A DNA stretch of 64,000 nt from Solimonas sp. K1W22B-7 (GTDB taxonomy: Bacteria; Pseudomonadota; Gammaproteobacteria; Nevskiales; Nevskiaceae), in contig NZ_CP031704.1 of the NCBI RefSeq assembly GCF_003428335.1, positions 744,001 to 808,000 of the forward strand, read 5' to 3'. Both the position numbers and the translations under genes were made by a program. The notes under the pieces were generated by a model. It worked only from the letters and a program-made list of their open reading frames with translations. It had not been told where the DNA came from and made no database searches. This document shows positions 1-8,532 of the stretch, one piece after another; the first letter of the stretch is position 1; the number at the start of each line of letters is the position of its first letter.

Positions 1-1029
1 CTGCACCAGCACCGACACCAGCGGCACGCGCGTGCTCGGGCTGAGATACCCCAGCTGGCGGAAGAACAAGCCGTCCTGCGCCATCGCGAACGGCACGCGC
101 GCATTACTCAGCACCGAGCCGTTCATGGCACCCAGTGCCGAGATCACGAAGGCGATGGACACCGCACCCACCGCCGCCGCGCCCATGAAGGTCATCGCCG
201 CCTTGGTCGCCACCGGCAGCGCGCCCGGATTCACGCTGGAGTTGGCGGACAGCACCTCGGTGAGCGGCAGCGCCAGGAAGTAGCCGAGGTTGATCAGGCA
301 GTACACCACCATCACCAGCAGCACACCCAGGATCAGCGACAGCGGCACGTTCTTCTCCGGCTGCTTCACCTCGCCCGCGGCCATCGGCAGGTTGTTCCAG
401 CCGTCGTAGGCCCAGAGCGCGGCCAGCATCGCCATGCCCAGGCCGGACGGCAGCAAGCTCTGCCCCATGCTGGCCTCGCCCAGGTGACCCATGCTGGCAG
501 CGGGGCTGAAGAACAGCACCCCCACGGTGAGCCCCAGGATCAGCAGCAGCTTCACGCCGGTGACCAGCGACTGCACGCGCCCGCCCACCGACACATGCAG
601 GCAGTTGAGCGCGCTGAAGAACAGGATGAAGGCGATGCCCATGCCCGCCTTGCCGCCGATGAATTCCAGGCCCACCGCGCCTTCCATGAAGGTGGCCGCG
701 CCCACCGCGTAGGCGGCGATGGTGCCGGGCCCGGCGATCCAGAAGCGCGTCCAGCCGTTGAGGAAGGCGGTGAGATCGCCATAGGCCTCGCGCAGGTAGA
801 CGTACTCGCCGCCGGCACGCGGAAACATCGCGCCCAGCTCGGCATAGCTCAGCGCGCCGGCCAGCGACAGCACGCCGGCCAGCACCCAGGCCGTCAGCAC
901 CCAGGCGCCGGAGCCCACCTGCTGCGCCATGACGGCGGACTTGAGGAACACCCCGGTGCCGATCATGGAACCCACCACGATCGCCGCGGCGTCTACGAAA
1001 CCCAGGCCGCGGATCAGGCGAGTGGTCAT
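1..1029 (-). CDS. APC-superfamily amino acid permease (3' part outside window)
   Basis: Inner-membrane transporter of the amino acid/polyamine/organocation superfamily; the substrate cannot be read from the sequence. The 343 visible residues begin MTTRLIRGLG and run off the left edge without a stop. The first helix (about residues 12-35) carries the glycine-rich GSMIGTGVF stretch, which in this LeuT-fold family unwinds to bind the amino acid backbone. About nine hydrophobic segments can be followed, out of the usual 12. The ATG was chosen because the first helix follows it directly; no good ribosome binding site precedes it. The next gene rightward is a small ORF on the other strand. Confidence 0.85.
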   Translation of the reverse strand, partial: MTTRLIRGLGFVDAAAIVVGSMIGTGVFLKSAVMAQQVGSGAWVLTAWVLAGVLSLAGALSYAELGAMFPRAGGEYVYLREAYGDLTAFLNGWTRFWIAGPGTIAAYAVGAATFMEGAVGLEFIGGKAGMGIAFILFFSALNCLHVSVGGRVQSLVTGVKLLLILGLTVGVLFFSPAASMGHLGEASMGQSLLPSGLGMAMLAALWAYDGWNNLPMAAGEVKQPEKNVPLSLILGVLLVMVVYCLINLGYFLALPLTEVLSANSSVNPGALPVATKAAMTFMGAAAVGAVSIAFVISALGAMNGSVLSNARVPFAMAQDGLFFRQLGYLSPSTRVPLVSVLVQ

Positions 1030-1190
1030 GGTGAAAAGAGGAGGGAAGGGATGACCCGGATACTACAGGGACGTGCCCGCAAGCAGGCCGTTGCGCAGCC
1101 CGGCTTCGCTATGCGAAACCAGCTGCGAGGCCGTCACCAGCCGCGCGCAATTGTTTAGTTTTTCTAAATCGCCTGGCCAAAACATATCAA

Positions 1191-1219
1191 TTGTTGCGCT
1201 GCGACCGCAGCCCTAATCT
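1191..1219 (+). promoter_or_regulatory. Sigma-70-type promoter for the small ORF at 1255
   Basis: TTGTTG (1191-1196) and TAATCT (1214-1219) are separated by exactly 17 bases. A start site near 1226 would give a short leader before the ATG at 1255. Together with the terminator at 1468-1499 this defines a compact transcript. Confidence 0.5.
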
Positions 1220-1254
1220 GGCCTCACTGAAGCAAGACAAACCGAGGTGCTGAA

Positions 1255-1359
1255 ATGTTTACCGCGATCGTTGTAGCCGTGAGCCTGCTGGCCACCGCCG
1301 TTCCGGAATTCATCGATTCCAAGGTGGACGAGCGCCGCATCGGCGGAGCCCGGCACTAA
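1255..1359 (+). CDS. Small hydrophobic peptide (34 aa), candidate small membrane protein
   Basis: Product MFTAIVVAVSLLATAVPEF followed by a charged tail with DSKVDERR. It is a 34-residue peptide whose first 18 residues could form one membrane helix or a signal peptide. It is preceded by GAGGTG at a fair distance for ribosome binding, by a well-spaced sigma-70 promoter and followed by a rho-independent terminator about 110 bases downstream, so the stretch is very probably a real transcript. Whether the peptide or the RNA matters is open; a small RNA with a fortuitous ORF is the main alternative. It resembles no family I recognise. Confidence 0.4.
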   Translation: MFTAIVVAVSLLATAVPEFIDSKVDERRIGGARH

Positions 1360-1460
1360 CCCAATCCCTGGCCGACCCCGGCCGCCGGGCCTCAACCCCC
1401 GGCATGGCGCCCGCCCGAAAGGCCGGCGACCTTCTCCTCCAGATCCCGCCATGGGATCTA

Positions 1461-2462
1461 CTATTCGGGCCGCGACCCCCCTCGCGGCCTTTTCTTTTTG
1501 GTGGCGCGCAGCGCCTTCTCCGCGTCCAGCGCCGCCTCCTGCAGCAGCCACTGGCGGAACGCCGCCACCTCCGGTCGCCCGGCCGAGCCCGCCGCGGTAA
1601 CCGCCCAGTAGGCCCGGTCCAGCGTGATCGCCAGCGAGAAGGCCACCGCCACGTCACCGCGCTTGAGCTCGTCCGAGGCAAACATCGGCGTCGCCAGGGT
1701 CACGCCCAGGCCGTCGCCGGCGGCGTCCAGCGCCAGCGTCGAGTGGTCGAACTGCAGGCCGCGCCGCGGATCCACGTTGGTCACCCCGGCCTGGCGCAGC
1801 CACTGGGCCCAGCCCGAGCGCGAGCGATCCTCGATGTGCGTGTCGCCGTGCAGCAGCGCGTGGTAGCGCAGATCGTCGGGCGTCTTCAGCGGGTGTGGCC
1901 CGTCCTTGAGCAGTCGCGGGTGGCACATCGGCACGATATCGATGCGGAACAGCAGGTCCGCGTGCTCGGTCTCCGGCCGCTCGCTGCTGAACACGATGTC
2001 GATATCCGGGTCCATCGACGACTCCGCACCCTCGTCTGCCGACGTCGCCGGCGCCCGCAGCACGTTGGCGCTGGCCAGCACCCGCACGTCGATCCCCTGG
2101 TGTACCGCCAGGAAGTTGTGCAGCCGCGGCATCATCCAGCGCGACGCGAAGGTCGGTGTGGCCCGCACCGTCAGGTGCGGCGCCCGGTCGTAGTCGCGCA
2201 ACTCGCTGACGCCGCGAGCAATCAGCCCGAAGGCGCGTTCGAACAGCGGCAGGGCCGCCGCCGCAGCCGGGGTCAGCTCGATGCGCCGCGGCAGGCGCCG
2301 GAACAGATCCACCCCCAATTGCTCCTCCAGCGCCTTGATCTGGTGCGTCACCGCCGCAGGGGTGACGAACAGCTCCTCGGCCGCCTTGCGGAAGCTGCGA
2401 TGCCGCGCCACGGCCTCGAAGGCGCGCAGGGCGTTCAGTGGGGGAAGTCGGGCGCTGCTCAC
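1461..2462 (-). CDS. LysR-family transcriptional regulator, GcvA-like
   Basis: DNA-binding regulator of 333 residues. The N-terminal winged helix-turn-helix (about residues 7-65) contains LNALRAFEAVARHRSF and AVTHQIKALEEQLG, typical of the GcvA/AmpR branch. The rest is the periplasmic-binding-protein-like effector domain. The GTG at 2460-2462 was chosen because it puts the HTH seven residues from the N-terminus, as in the family; the longer ATG frame starting at 2648 adds 62 unlikely residues overlapping the neighbouring gene. The C-terminus is unusually basic (KKKRPRGG). Its target is unknown; no divergent partner is adjacent. Confidence 0.85.
   Translation of the reverse strand: MSSARLPPLNALRAFEAVARHRSFRKAAEELFVTPAAVTHQIKALEEQLGVDLFRRLPRRIELTPAAAAALPLFERAFGLIARGVSELRDYDRAPHLTVRATPTFASRWMMPRLHNFLAVHQGIDVRVLASANVLRAPATSADEGAESSMDPDIDIVFSSERPETEHADLLFRIDIVPMCHPRLLKDGPHPLKTPDDLRYHALLHGDTHIEDRSRSGWAQWLRQAGVTNVDPRRGLQFDHSTLALDAAGDGLGVTLATPMFASDELKRGDVAVAFSLAITLDRAYWAVTAAGSAGRPEVAAFRQWLLQEAALDAEKALRATKKKRPRGGSRPE
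1468..1499 (+). terminator. Rho-independent terminator
   Basis: Perfect 8-bp stem GGCCGCGA/TCGCGGCC (1468-1475 and 1482-1489), 6-base loop, then a T-rich tail to 1499. It lies inside the last codons of the opposing LysR gene and would end the transcript of the small ORF at 1255. Confidence 0.75.
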
Positions 2463-2586
2463 GGGGGTATCGGGACGCTGCCGTCGGTGTGCCGCTATCG
2501 GGCGGTCGGAAGAGTGTAGCCGGGAGGGGGTGGGCGGGACCCACCCTAAGGGAGGACCCGCCACTCGCCATTCTACCGGCCCACTG

Positions 2587-3324
2587 TTACGCACCCACCC
2601 GGTACCAGTAGCGATAGGCGCGCCGGAATCCCAGCTTCTCGTAGACACGGATCGCCGCGGCGTTCGATCCCGTCACCTGCAGGTACGCCAGGTCCGCCCC
2701 CCGGTCCCGCCCCCAGGCCATGAGTCCGGCACACAGCCGGCTCGCCCGCCCGCGCTGGCGGTGCGCGGCGGCGGTGGCGATGTCGAACAGCCCCAGCTTG
2801 CCGTCCACCAGCACGCCCAGGCCCCAGCAGACCGGCTCGCCGCCGAGCTGCTCCACCGCGAAAGCGCAGGGCGCCCGTATCGAGCGCAGCATCCGCAGGT
2901 GGGTCTCCTGCCCGGGCGCGGTGCCGCCCGAGGCATGCTGGAACGTGGCCAGCCAGTCGCCTGCCTCCTGCGTGACCAGGGGCTCCACGGCCGCCTTCAG
3001 GTCCTGCAGCGGCAGGGTCATGACCAGCGACTCGTCGACCCAGCGATAGCCGCGCGCAGCCAGCAGGTCGTCGATGCCGGGTGGAGCCGCCACCGAGCTG
3101 AGGCGGAAGATCGTCGGCAGGCCGCGCTGCCGGTAGCGCTGCTCGATCTCCGCTACCTGCTCCGTGCTCAGGTCGGCGCAGTCCAGCCCGCAGTTGGCCG
3201 AGTTGGCGCGTTTGGTATAGCCCTCGGTGAACTGCAGCCGCCAGCCCAGATAGTCCTCCGCCTCGAGCGCCGGCCAGGCCGCAAAGGCCGCCGCTTCCAG
3301 TTCCGCGTACCTTCGAGCATCCAT
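2587..3324 (-). CDS. GNAT-family N-acetyltransferase
   Basis: Acetyl-CoA-dependent acetyltransferase of 245 residues; acceptor unknown. The C-terminal half carries the GNAT signature: a strand ending GLFDIATAAAHRQRGRASRL (the Q/RxxGxG/A acetyl-CoA loop, here QRGRAS) and later QVTGSNAAAIRVYEKLGF, the N-x-x-A-x-x-x-Y-x-x-x-GF motif. The N-terminal half is a less conserved extension, as in two-domain GNATs. It ends 120 bases before the LysR gene on the same strand and is separated from the gene behind it by a strong terminator, so it may be transcribed alone. Confidence 0.85.
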   Translation of the reverse strand: MDARRYAELEAAAFAAWPALEAEDYLGWRLQFTEGYTKRANSANCGLDCADLSTEQVAEIEQRYRQRGLPTIFRLSSVAAPPGIDDLLAARGYRWVDESLVMTLPLQDLKAAVEPLVTQEAGDWLATFQHASGGTAPGQETHLRMLRSIRAPCAFAVEQLGGEPVCWGLGVLVDGKLGLFDIATAAAHRQRGRASRLCAGLMAWGRDRGADLAYLQVTGSNAAAIRVYEKLGFRRAYRYWYRVGA

Positions 3325-3339
3325 CCGCGGAGACTACGC

Positions 3340-3377
3340 AAAAAAATGCGCCGATGGTGTCGAACACCATCGGCGCA
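3340..3377 (-). terminator. Strong rho-independent terminator for the DUF6351 gene
   Basis: A perfect 14-bp stem (3347-3360 with 3364-3377, three-base loop) followed on the minus strand by seven T residues (A-run at 3340-3346). It lies between the stop of the DUF6351 gene and the start of the GNAT gene. Confidence 0.9.
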
Positions 3378-3397
3378 TCGTTCCTGCCATCCCGCAG

Positions 3398-5719
3398 CTA
3401 CGGCCGCGCAAACACCTCGAACGACGGCGCAGCCCAGGCCAGGCCGGAGTTCAGCGGCACCGCCGGCAGCGGCTTGCCGCCGTAGACCGCCTTGCTGGCG
3501 TTGCCGTAGGCCATCCAGGGGATCGTCGGCTGCTGGCTCACGCCCGGCTTGCTGAAATCGCAGACGCCCTCGGGGAACACCGCCTGCAGCTGCGCCCACT
3601 GCTCGTCACTGAAACCGAAGATGCCGTAGTTGTCGTTGCGGTCCAGCGGCTTGAGCTGGCACTTGTTGGTGTCGGTGGTGATCGCGTCACCCGCGCCGGT
3701 GCGCGGCGTGCCGTAGATGCCCACGATCAGCGGACCGCAGATGCCGTCCTTGAGCTTCTGCCCCAGGCCGTCGTAGCAGGCGTCCTGCAGGTCCGCCGGC
3801 TTGTTGGCGACGATCTTCTGCGCCACCGGCGTCGCGCTCGTGTCCTGCTCCACCGCCGCCAGCCAGCGATCCATCGCGATGAAGCTGTTCTTGGCGCAGG
3901 AGTTGTCGGCCAGGATCGGCACCGGACCTTCCCAGATCAGCTGGTTGTCGTGGTGGCCATGCGCGCGGTCCAGGCGCGCGCGCATCGCGTAGGCGCGGTA
4001 GGCATCGTGGAACAGGCCCGGATCCGGGCCGCGGCAATCGATGATCGCCACCTGGTCCATGTTGTTGGCCTGGTTGATCATGCCCGTGCGATAGGCATTG
4101 GCCAGTGCCGGCTGCACCGCCACCATGCGCTCCGGCACCAGGTTGGTGTCCTGGTCGGCGCCGCCGATCTTCACGTTCAGGTCCACGAACTGCGCCGGCA
4201 GGATCAGGCCCTGCTGCAGCGCCTTCAGTCCGTACTGCACGCCCACGTTGTCCAGCGGAAAGCCGGCGAAGCCGCGGTGAATCTGCTGCTCGTAAGTGCT
4301 CCAGCGCTCCGGCGGGCGCGGGCCCAGCAGGTTGATCGCCGCGTCCTGCACCGTGCAGCGCGTGCCGCCGGGATTGGTCTGGGGGTCGTAGCGCTGCTCC
4401 TCGCTGACGCCGGCACAGGCATCGGTCGGCACCGCCACGTGGAACTGCGCGCTGTCGCTCACCTGCGAATTCAGGATCGCCAGGTGATCCTGTGCATTGG
4501 CCATCTGCGTCGGCAGCCACAGCACCCCCGGCGCCCACTTGGCCGGGTTGAGGAAGTAGGCCAGCGTCAGGTGGTAGTCCAGGAACTGCGTCGCCGTGCT
4601 CCAGGCATCCGGGAACGAGCAGGTCGGCAGGATGCCCTGGTAGATGCCCGGGTAGGCGTTGGCGATCTGCTGCTGCGCCAGCGAGCCGCCCGAGCAGCCC
4701 TCACCGACGGTATAGCGCAGCTCGCCGTACTGCTCGATCACGCGCTCCTTGGCCATCACCAGCGATTCCGCCTGCAAGGCCACGTTGCAGTTCTGGGCGC
4801 TGTGATCCAGCGCCGTCGACATCACCGCAAAGCCCTTGCCCAGCGCGTACTCCGTGGCGTCCTTCAGCACCTCCAGCGGCAGGCCGAAGGGCAGCAGCTG
4901 GCCGCCGACGATGGGAATGTCCGTGCCGCTGCTCGGCGTCACCGGCGGCGCTTCGCCGGTCTGGTACTGCACGCCGCAGGAGAAGCCATGGTTGATCAGC
5001 AGCTTGTGGTTGAACTGCGGCTGCGGCACCGCCGCCGTCCAGGGCTGCTCCGGCTGGTAGATCGCCGCGATCTTGTACTGGTCGCGGTCCTGGTAGCCGG
5101 TCTCGATGCGCACGATGAAGGGCACCGTCACGCCCTGGTCCGTGGTGGTGTCCGCCACGTCGGAGGGCGGGTTCTCCGGGTCATAGGCCTGCAGGCCCGG
5201 CAGCAGCGGATTGCTCGACTTGTAGACGAACACGTACTCCGGCGGCTGGTTGCACTGCGCGTCCACCGCGCCCTCGTTCAGGCAGGTCCAGGGCTGCAGC
5301 TGCGGCCCCGAGAACAGCGGCCCGCCATGCGGGTGGTTGATCAGCGCCACGCTCGCCGCGCCCGTGCCCGGCAGGCTCGCCGTCACCGTGTTCCGGCCGA
5401 TCGCCATGCCGCTGACCAGGCCCAGCACCCGGCCGTCCTCGCGCCGCGTGAACTGCGCGCTGGCATCGCTGCCGCCCACCATCACCTTGAGCTGGCTGGC
5501 ATCGGCCCCGGCCCCGGCCGGCAACACCACTTCCAGCAGCGCATCGCCGCTGGAGATCAGGTCCGCCCGGTTCGACAGCACGCGGACCTGCATGCCGCCG
5601 CTGCTGCCGGAGCCTCCCCCGGCATCGCCGGACACCTCGTCAGACCGGCTGCAGGCGGCCGTCAGGCTGGCGAGCAGCAAAACGGAGAGGGACAGCAACA
5701 GCTGGCGCGATATGGTCAT
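3398..5719 (-). CDS. DUF6351-like secreted lipoprotein with alpha/beta-hydrolase-type nucleophile
   Basis: Exported protein of 773 residues. The N-terminus is a lipoprotein signal with Cys23 after LASLTAA, then a Gly/Ser-rich linker. The body resembles the large proteins annotated as DUF6351: an early Ig-like strand region, then LLINHGFSCG and a nucleophile-elbow-like GCSGGS at about residues 341-346, which suggests a serine hydrolase such as an esterase or polyester depolymerase. Substrate unknown. The start was placed at the ATG at 5717-5719, directly before the signal peptide; an upstream in-frame ATG would add 70 residues of unlikely sequence. It is monocistronic, with a strong terminator behind it. 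Confidence 0.7.
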   Translation of the reverse strand: MTISRQLLLSLSVLLLASLTAACSRSDEVSGDAGGGSGSSGGMQVRVLSNRADLISSGDALLEVVLPAGAGADASQLKVMVGGSDASAQFTRREDGRVLGLVSGMAIGRNTVTASLPGTGAASVALINHPHGGPLFSGPQLQPWTCLNEGAVDAQCNQPPEYVFVYKSSNPLLPGLQAYDPENPPSDVADTTTDQGVTVPFIVRIETGYQDRDQYKIAAIYQPEQPWTAAVPQPQFNHKLLINHGFSCGVQYQTGEAPPVTPSSGTDIPIVGGQLLPFGLPLEVLKDATEYALGKGFAVMSTALDHSAQNCNVALQAESLVMAKERVIEQYGELRYTVGEGCSGGSLAQQQIANAYPGIYQGILPTCSFPDAWSTATQFLDYHLTLAYFLNPAKWAPGVLWLPTQMANAQDHLAILNSQVSDSAQFHVAVPTDACAGVSEEQRYDPQTNPGGTRCTVQDAAINLLGPRPPERWSTYEQQIHRGFAGFPLDNVGVQYGLKALQQGLILPAQFVDLNVKIGGADQDTNLVPERMVAVQPALANAYRTGMINQANNMDQVAIIDCRGPDPGLFHDAYRAYAMRARLDRAHGHHDNQLIWEGPVPILADNSCAKNSFIAMDRWLAAVEQDTSATPVAQKIVANKPADLQDACYDGLGQKLKDGICGPLIVGIYGTPRTGAGDAITTDTNKCQLKPLDRNDNYGIFGFSDEQWAQLQAVFPEGVCDFSKPGVSQQPTIPWMAYGNASKAVYGGKPLPAVPLNSGLAWAAPSFEVFARP

Positions 5720-5861
5720 GGCAGCCCGTCTATAGGAATGGGAATGGAACGGCGGCGGGGAATTATAGGACGCAGCCTCCCCGCCCCAGCAGGGGGAAGA
5801 TGGACCTATATGGGGTGTGCCGGGGGAGGACATGGGTTGATACCCCGGGCACCCCCCGACG

Positions 5862-5919
5862 GTGCGCGGTGCGCACCCTGCAACAGCATTGCTCCACCTG
5901 TAGGGTGCGCACCGCGCAC
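5862..5919. repeat. 18-bp inverted repeat, intergenic
   Basis: Two perfect 18-base arms (5862-5879 and 5902-5919) built on GTGCGCGGTGCGCACC, with a 22-base loop. It lies between the SDR gene stop and the DUF6351 promoter region, both on the minus strand. There is no T-run, so it is more likely a dispersed palindromic repeat than a terminator. Confidence 0.7.
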
Positions 5920-5939
5920 GCGGAGCCACACTCGCCGGG

Positions 5940-6872
5940 CTAGCCCAGGTACGAAACCCCGGTCAGCTTCTCCGAAACCTCCCACAGCCGCCGCGCCGCC
6001 TCGGCGTCCCGCGCCAGCGCGCTGCGCTGGGCCCTGGCCGGGTGGCCGCGCAGCTCCTTGAAGCCGTCCGGTCCCCAGTAGTCGTCGTTGCGCACGCCGG
6101 GCATCGTCGCCGCGTAGAGCGGCGGCAGCGCACCCATGGCGCCCGTGCCGATCACGTACTTCAGCGCCAGCGGCGTGACCGTGCGCAGGTACAGCGCGTG
6201 CAGCGCGTGCTTCGGCTTCTTGATGTTGGTGGCGGCAAAGCCCGGATGCGCCGCCGCCGCCACGGTCTGCGCACCGCGGGCCTCCAGGCGCCGCGCCAGT
6301 TCCAGCGCGAACAGCAGGTTGGCCAGCTTGCTGTTGCCGTAGCCGCCGAACTCCGAGTACGGCGTGTGCGCGTATCCCAGGTCGTCCAGCGCCAGCGCCT
6401 TGGCGCGCAGGTGGCCCAGGCTGCCCAGCGTGATGATGCGGGAGCCCGGCGTCGCCATGATCCTGTCGATCAGCAGTCCCGTCAGCGCGAAGTGGCCCAG
6501 GTGGTTCGTGCCCATCTGGCTCTCGAAACCGTCCACGGTCTTGCTCAAGGGCCCGCCGAGGATGCCGGCGTTGTTGATCAGCAGGTCCAGCGTCGCGTAC
6601 TGGCGGCCGAACTCCGCGGCAAAGGCGCGCACCGAAGCCAGGCTCGCCAGGTCCAGCGTCATCAGCACCGCATCGCCGCCCGGCGCGCGCCGCCGCAGTT
6701 CAGCCAGCGCATCGGCAGCTCTGGCCGGGCTGCGGCAGGCCATCACCACCCTGGCGCCGGCCGCCGCCAGCGCCACCGACATCTCCAGCCCGATGCCGCT
6801 GTTGGCTCCCGTGATGAGCACGGTACGCCCCGCCTGCGAGGGGATCTGATCGCTGGTCCATTTTTCGGTCAC
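5940..6872 (-). CDS. Short-chain dehydrogenase/reductase
   Basis: NAD(P)-dependent oxidoreductase of 310 residues with a Rossmann fold. Visible motifs in order are the cofactor loop TGANSGIG (TGxxxGxG) near the N-terminus, NNAG (structural), the catalytic Ser in the ITLGSLGH strand and the catalytic YxxxK in YGNSK. The long C-terminal part with PGFAATNI is typical of the retinol dehydrogenase/WW-oxidoreductase-like classical SDRs. The GTG at 6870-6872 gives VTEKWTSDQIPSQAGRTVLI, which fits the usual start of this subgroup; a longer ATG frame adds 18 residues. Substrate unknown. Confidence 0.85.
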   Translation of the reverse strand: MTEKWTSDQIPSQAGRTVLITGANSGIGLEMSVALAAAGARVVMACRSPARAADALAELRRRAPGGDAVLMTLDLASLASVRAFAAEFGRQYATLDLLINNAGILGGPLSKTVDGFESQMGTNHLGHFALTGLLIDRIMATPGSRIITLGSLGHLRAKALALDDLGYAHTPYSEFGGYGNSKLANLLFALELARRLEARGAQTVAAAAHPGFAATNIKKPKHALHALYLRTVTPLALKYVIGTGAMGALPPLYAATMPGVRNDDYWGPDGFKELRGHPARAQRSALARDAEAARRLWEVSEKLTGVSYLG

Positions 6873-7251
6873 GCCGGGCCTTCCAGGTGGTGCTGTTCGG
6901 GTTGCGGCGCAGCCGCCGGAGCGCAACGCGCGCGCCTTGCAACCTTAGCGGACCCCCAAGCACAGGGCTTGACCGGAAACGACAGGGATTTTGTCCTGGG
7001 GTGACTGCAAAGAGGGTTGGTGATTGTGATTTTTTATTAAATATAAAAAATTTTATTTAATAATTTTATGAGATAGAATCCGCCACCGGAATTCGCTCAT
7101 GCCCGCCGGCGCAGTCACCTGATTCATTTGTCAGATTGCACGGCGCCCCGAAGGCAGGGAAGCTTTGGGCGAGAGCGACACAGGCTCCGGCAAACCATGA
7201 ACCCAGGGAACCCATGCGCCTTTCCGCAACCGGACGGCGTCAAGCAAGCAC
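6873..7251. other. Intergenic region with A/T-rich tract
   Basis: Gene-free divergent region between the SDR gene and the first duplicated small gene. It holds a strikingly A/T-rich tract (about 7029-7070) in an otherwise GC-rich context and a candidate -10 TAGAAT at 7074-7079 with no good -35, then the palindrome at 7117-7136. Confidence 0.5.
7117..7136. promoter_or_regulatory. Candidate operator, ACCTGAT-N6-GTCAGAT
   Basis: A 20-base imperfect palindrome with six-base spacer, 115 bases before the ATG at 7252. It is followed by TTGCAC, as in the sites at 7833, 28197 and 33353 (GTCANRTTGC). Confidence 0.45.
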
Positions 7252-7734
7252 ATGAAAAAAATCATCATCATCGTCGTCATCGCCCTCGTAGTGGGCTTCC
7301 TGATGAAGAAGAAGCCGCAGGCGGAAGCCGCCGACGCGGCCATCGTCAACCCGGTCTATGCCGAAACCCGCATCACCTTCGAAGTCCCCGGGGCCTCGAT
7401 CGAAGGCGTGCTCCTGGGCATCGCCAAGGACGAGGCGGAATGCGAAATGCAGAACCAGATCCTGCAGAGCACGATCCTGGCGGGCTGCCAGGAGTGCAAG
7501 ACCAAGAAGACCGAGTGCTGGTCCAAGCTGGAACCCCGCTACGCCAAGCTGTTCCAGAACAAACCAGCGGCCACCACCTATCTCAGCCTGGCCAAGGGCA
7601 GCGCCGACGAGCGCGAGCACCGCATGCTCTTCTGGGGCATCACCGTGCCGCAGAGCGACATGATCTGCGACAGCGTCGCGAGCATGCAGCGGTCCCGCAA
7701 GGGCGAAGTGCAGTGCATCCGCGCGCCGCGATAG
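7252..7734 (+). CDS. Small N-terminally anchored Cys-rich protein, paralogue 1
   Basis: Unknown 160-residue protein. The N-terminus MKKIIIIVVIALVVGFLMKKK is a single membrane helix or uncleaved signal; the remainder should be periplasmic. Cysteines occur as CEMQ, GCQECKTKKTECWS, ICDSV and VQCIRA, a spacing kept in the second copy, so disulfides are likely. The body reads as mixed alpha/beta with a conserved LEPRYAKLF and RMLFWGITV. It is tandemly duplicated with the gene at 7967 (same length). The upstream palindrome links it to the 22.9-38.8 kb genes. No family recognised. Confidence 0.75.
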   Translation: MKKIIIIVVIALVVGFLMKKKPQAEAADAAIVNPVYAETRITFEVPGASIEGVLLGIAKDEAECEMQNQILQSTILAGCQECKTKKTECWSKLEPRYAKLFQNKPAATTYLSLAKGSADEREHRMLFWGITVPQSDMICDSVASMQRSRKGEVQCIRAPR

Positions 7735-7832
7735 AGGCCCGTTCGTGCTCAGCCCCGCGGTCCATTGACGAGTTGCCGCCAGTCCTTCGACCGCCTCGGG
7801 GAAAACGGCAGGCCGCAGCTGCGGGCATCCTC

Positions 7833-7852
7833 ACCTGACTCGGCTGTCAGAT
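7833..7852. promoter_or_regulatory. Candidate operator, ACCTGAC-N6-GTCAGAT
   Basis: Twenty-base palindrome with a single mismatch between the 7-base arms and a six-base spacer, followed by TTGC. It occupies the same place in duplicate unit 2 as the site at 7117 in unit 1, 114 bases before the ATG at 7967. Confidence 0.5.
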
Positions 7853-7966
7853 TGCGCGTTGACCCGAAGACAGGGAAGCTCTTGGCGGAACCGGCAGCGC
7901 CGCCGGCAAACAACAGAACCAGGGGAACCCCAGCGCCTTCCGCAAAGGACGGCGTCAAGCACACGC

Positions 7967-8449
7967 ATGAAGAAGATCATCCTGTTCGTCGCCATCGTCA
8001 TCGCCCTGGGCTACTTCATGAACAAGAAGCCGCAACAGGAGGCGGTCGCCGCTGTGCTCACAAAGCCGGTGTACATCGAGCTGCGCCTCAGCATGGACAC
8101 GCCGCGCGGCGCGGTTGAGGGCGTGATGCTGGGGCTGGCCAATGACGACGCCGACTGTGAGCTGCAGCTTCAGACCGCGCGGGATTCGATCGGGCGGACT
8201 TGCGAGGAATGCAGGATCAAGACGAGCGACTGCCGGACCCTGCTGGAAGCCCGCTACGCCAAGCTGCTCGACAACAAGCCCACCTCCGTCACCTACCTGA
8301 GCATGGCCAAGGGTGTGGACTGGGAGCGCGAGTACCGCATGATCTACTGGGGCATCACTGTGGCGGAAAGCGACTCGATCTGCGACAAGGCCGCAAAGAA
8401 ACTGCGCCGCCACCAGGGCAAGGTGCAGTGCATTCGCGCGCTGCAGTAG
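7967..8449 (+). CDS. Small N-terminally anchored Cys-rich protein, paralogue 2
   Basis: Unknown 160-residue protein, second copy of the tandem pair. It starts MKKIILFVAIVIALGYFMNKK (membrane anchor) and keeps the cysteines of paralogue 1 (DCEL, TCEECRIKTSDC, ICDKA, VQCIRA) plus LEARYAKLL and RMIYWGITV. The two proteins differ at many positions, so the duplication is not recent, yet length and leader are conserved, which argues that both are functional. The ATG at 7967 aligns exactly with the first copy; a longer in-frame start at 7859 lies inside the duplicated leader and is rejected. Confidence 0.75.
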   Translation: MKKIILFVAIVIALGYFMNKKPQQEAVAAVLTKPVYIELRLSMDTPRGAVEGVMLGLANDDADCELQLQTARDSIGRTCEECRIKTSDCRTLLEARYAKLLDNKPTSVTYLSMAKGVDWEREYRMIYWGITVAESDSICDKAAKKLRRHQGKVQCIRALQ

Positions 8450-8468
8450 TGTTGACGGCCGCGCCGTA

Positions 8469-8489
8469 GGGCGGGTCCTCGACCCGCCC
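8469..8489. repeat. GC-rich hairpin between convergent genes
   Basis: Perfect 9-bp arms GGGCGGGTC/GACCCGCCC with a three-base loop. It sits between the stop codons of convergent genes and may act as a bidirectional transcription stop, although no T-run follows. Confidence 0.5.
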
Positions 8490-8532
8490 GCCGCGGCAGC
8501 GACAGGCGACGCCCCGGCTCGCAGCCGGCCGC

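Larger units (their letters stand above)
7115..8449 (+). repeat. Tandem duplication of leader plus gene (two units)
   Basis: Unit 1 covers 7115-7734 and unit 2 covers 7831-8449 (620 and 619 bases). Similarity begins at TCACCTGA about 136 bases before each start codon and continues through both 160-residue proteins. The leaders share blocks such as CAGGGAAGCT and GACGGCGTCAAGCA, so regulation was duplicated with the gene. Confidence 0.8.

Noticed and set aside
3950-6061. A plus-strand open frame of 703 codons opposite the DUF6351 gene
   Set aside because: Arg/His-rich shadow that runs across a terminator-separated intergenic region; no start signal or domain.
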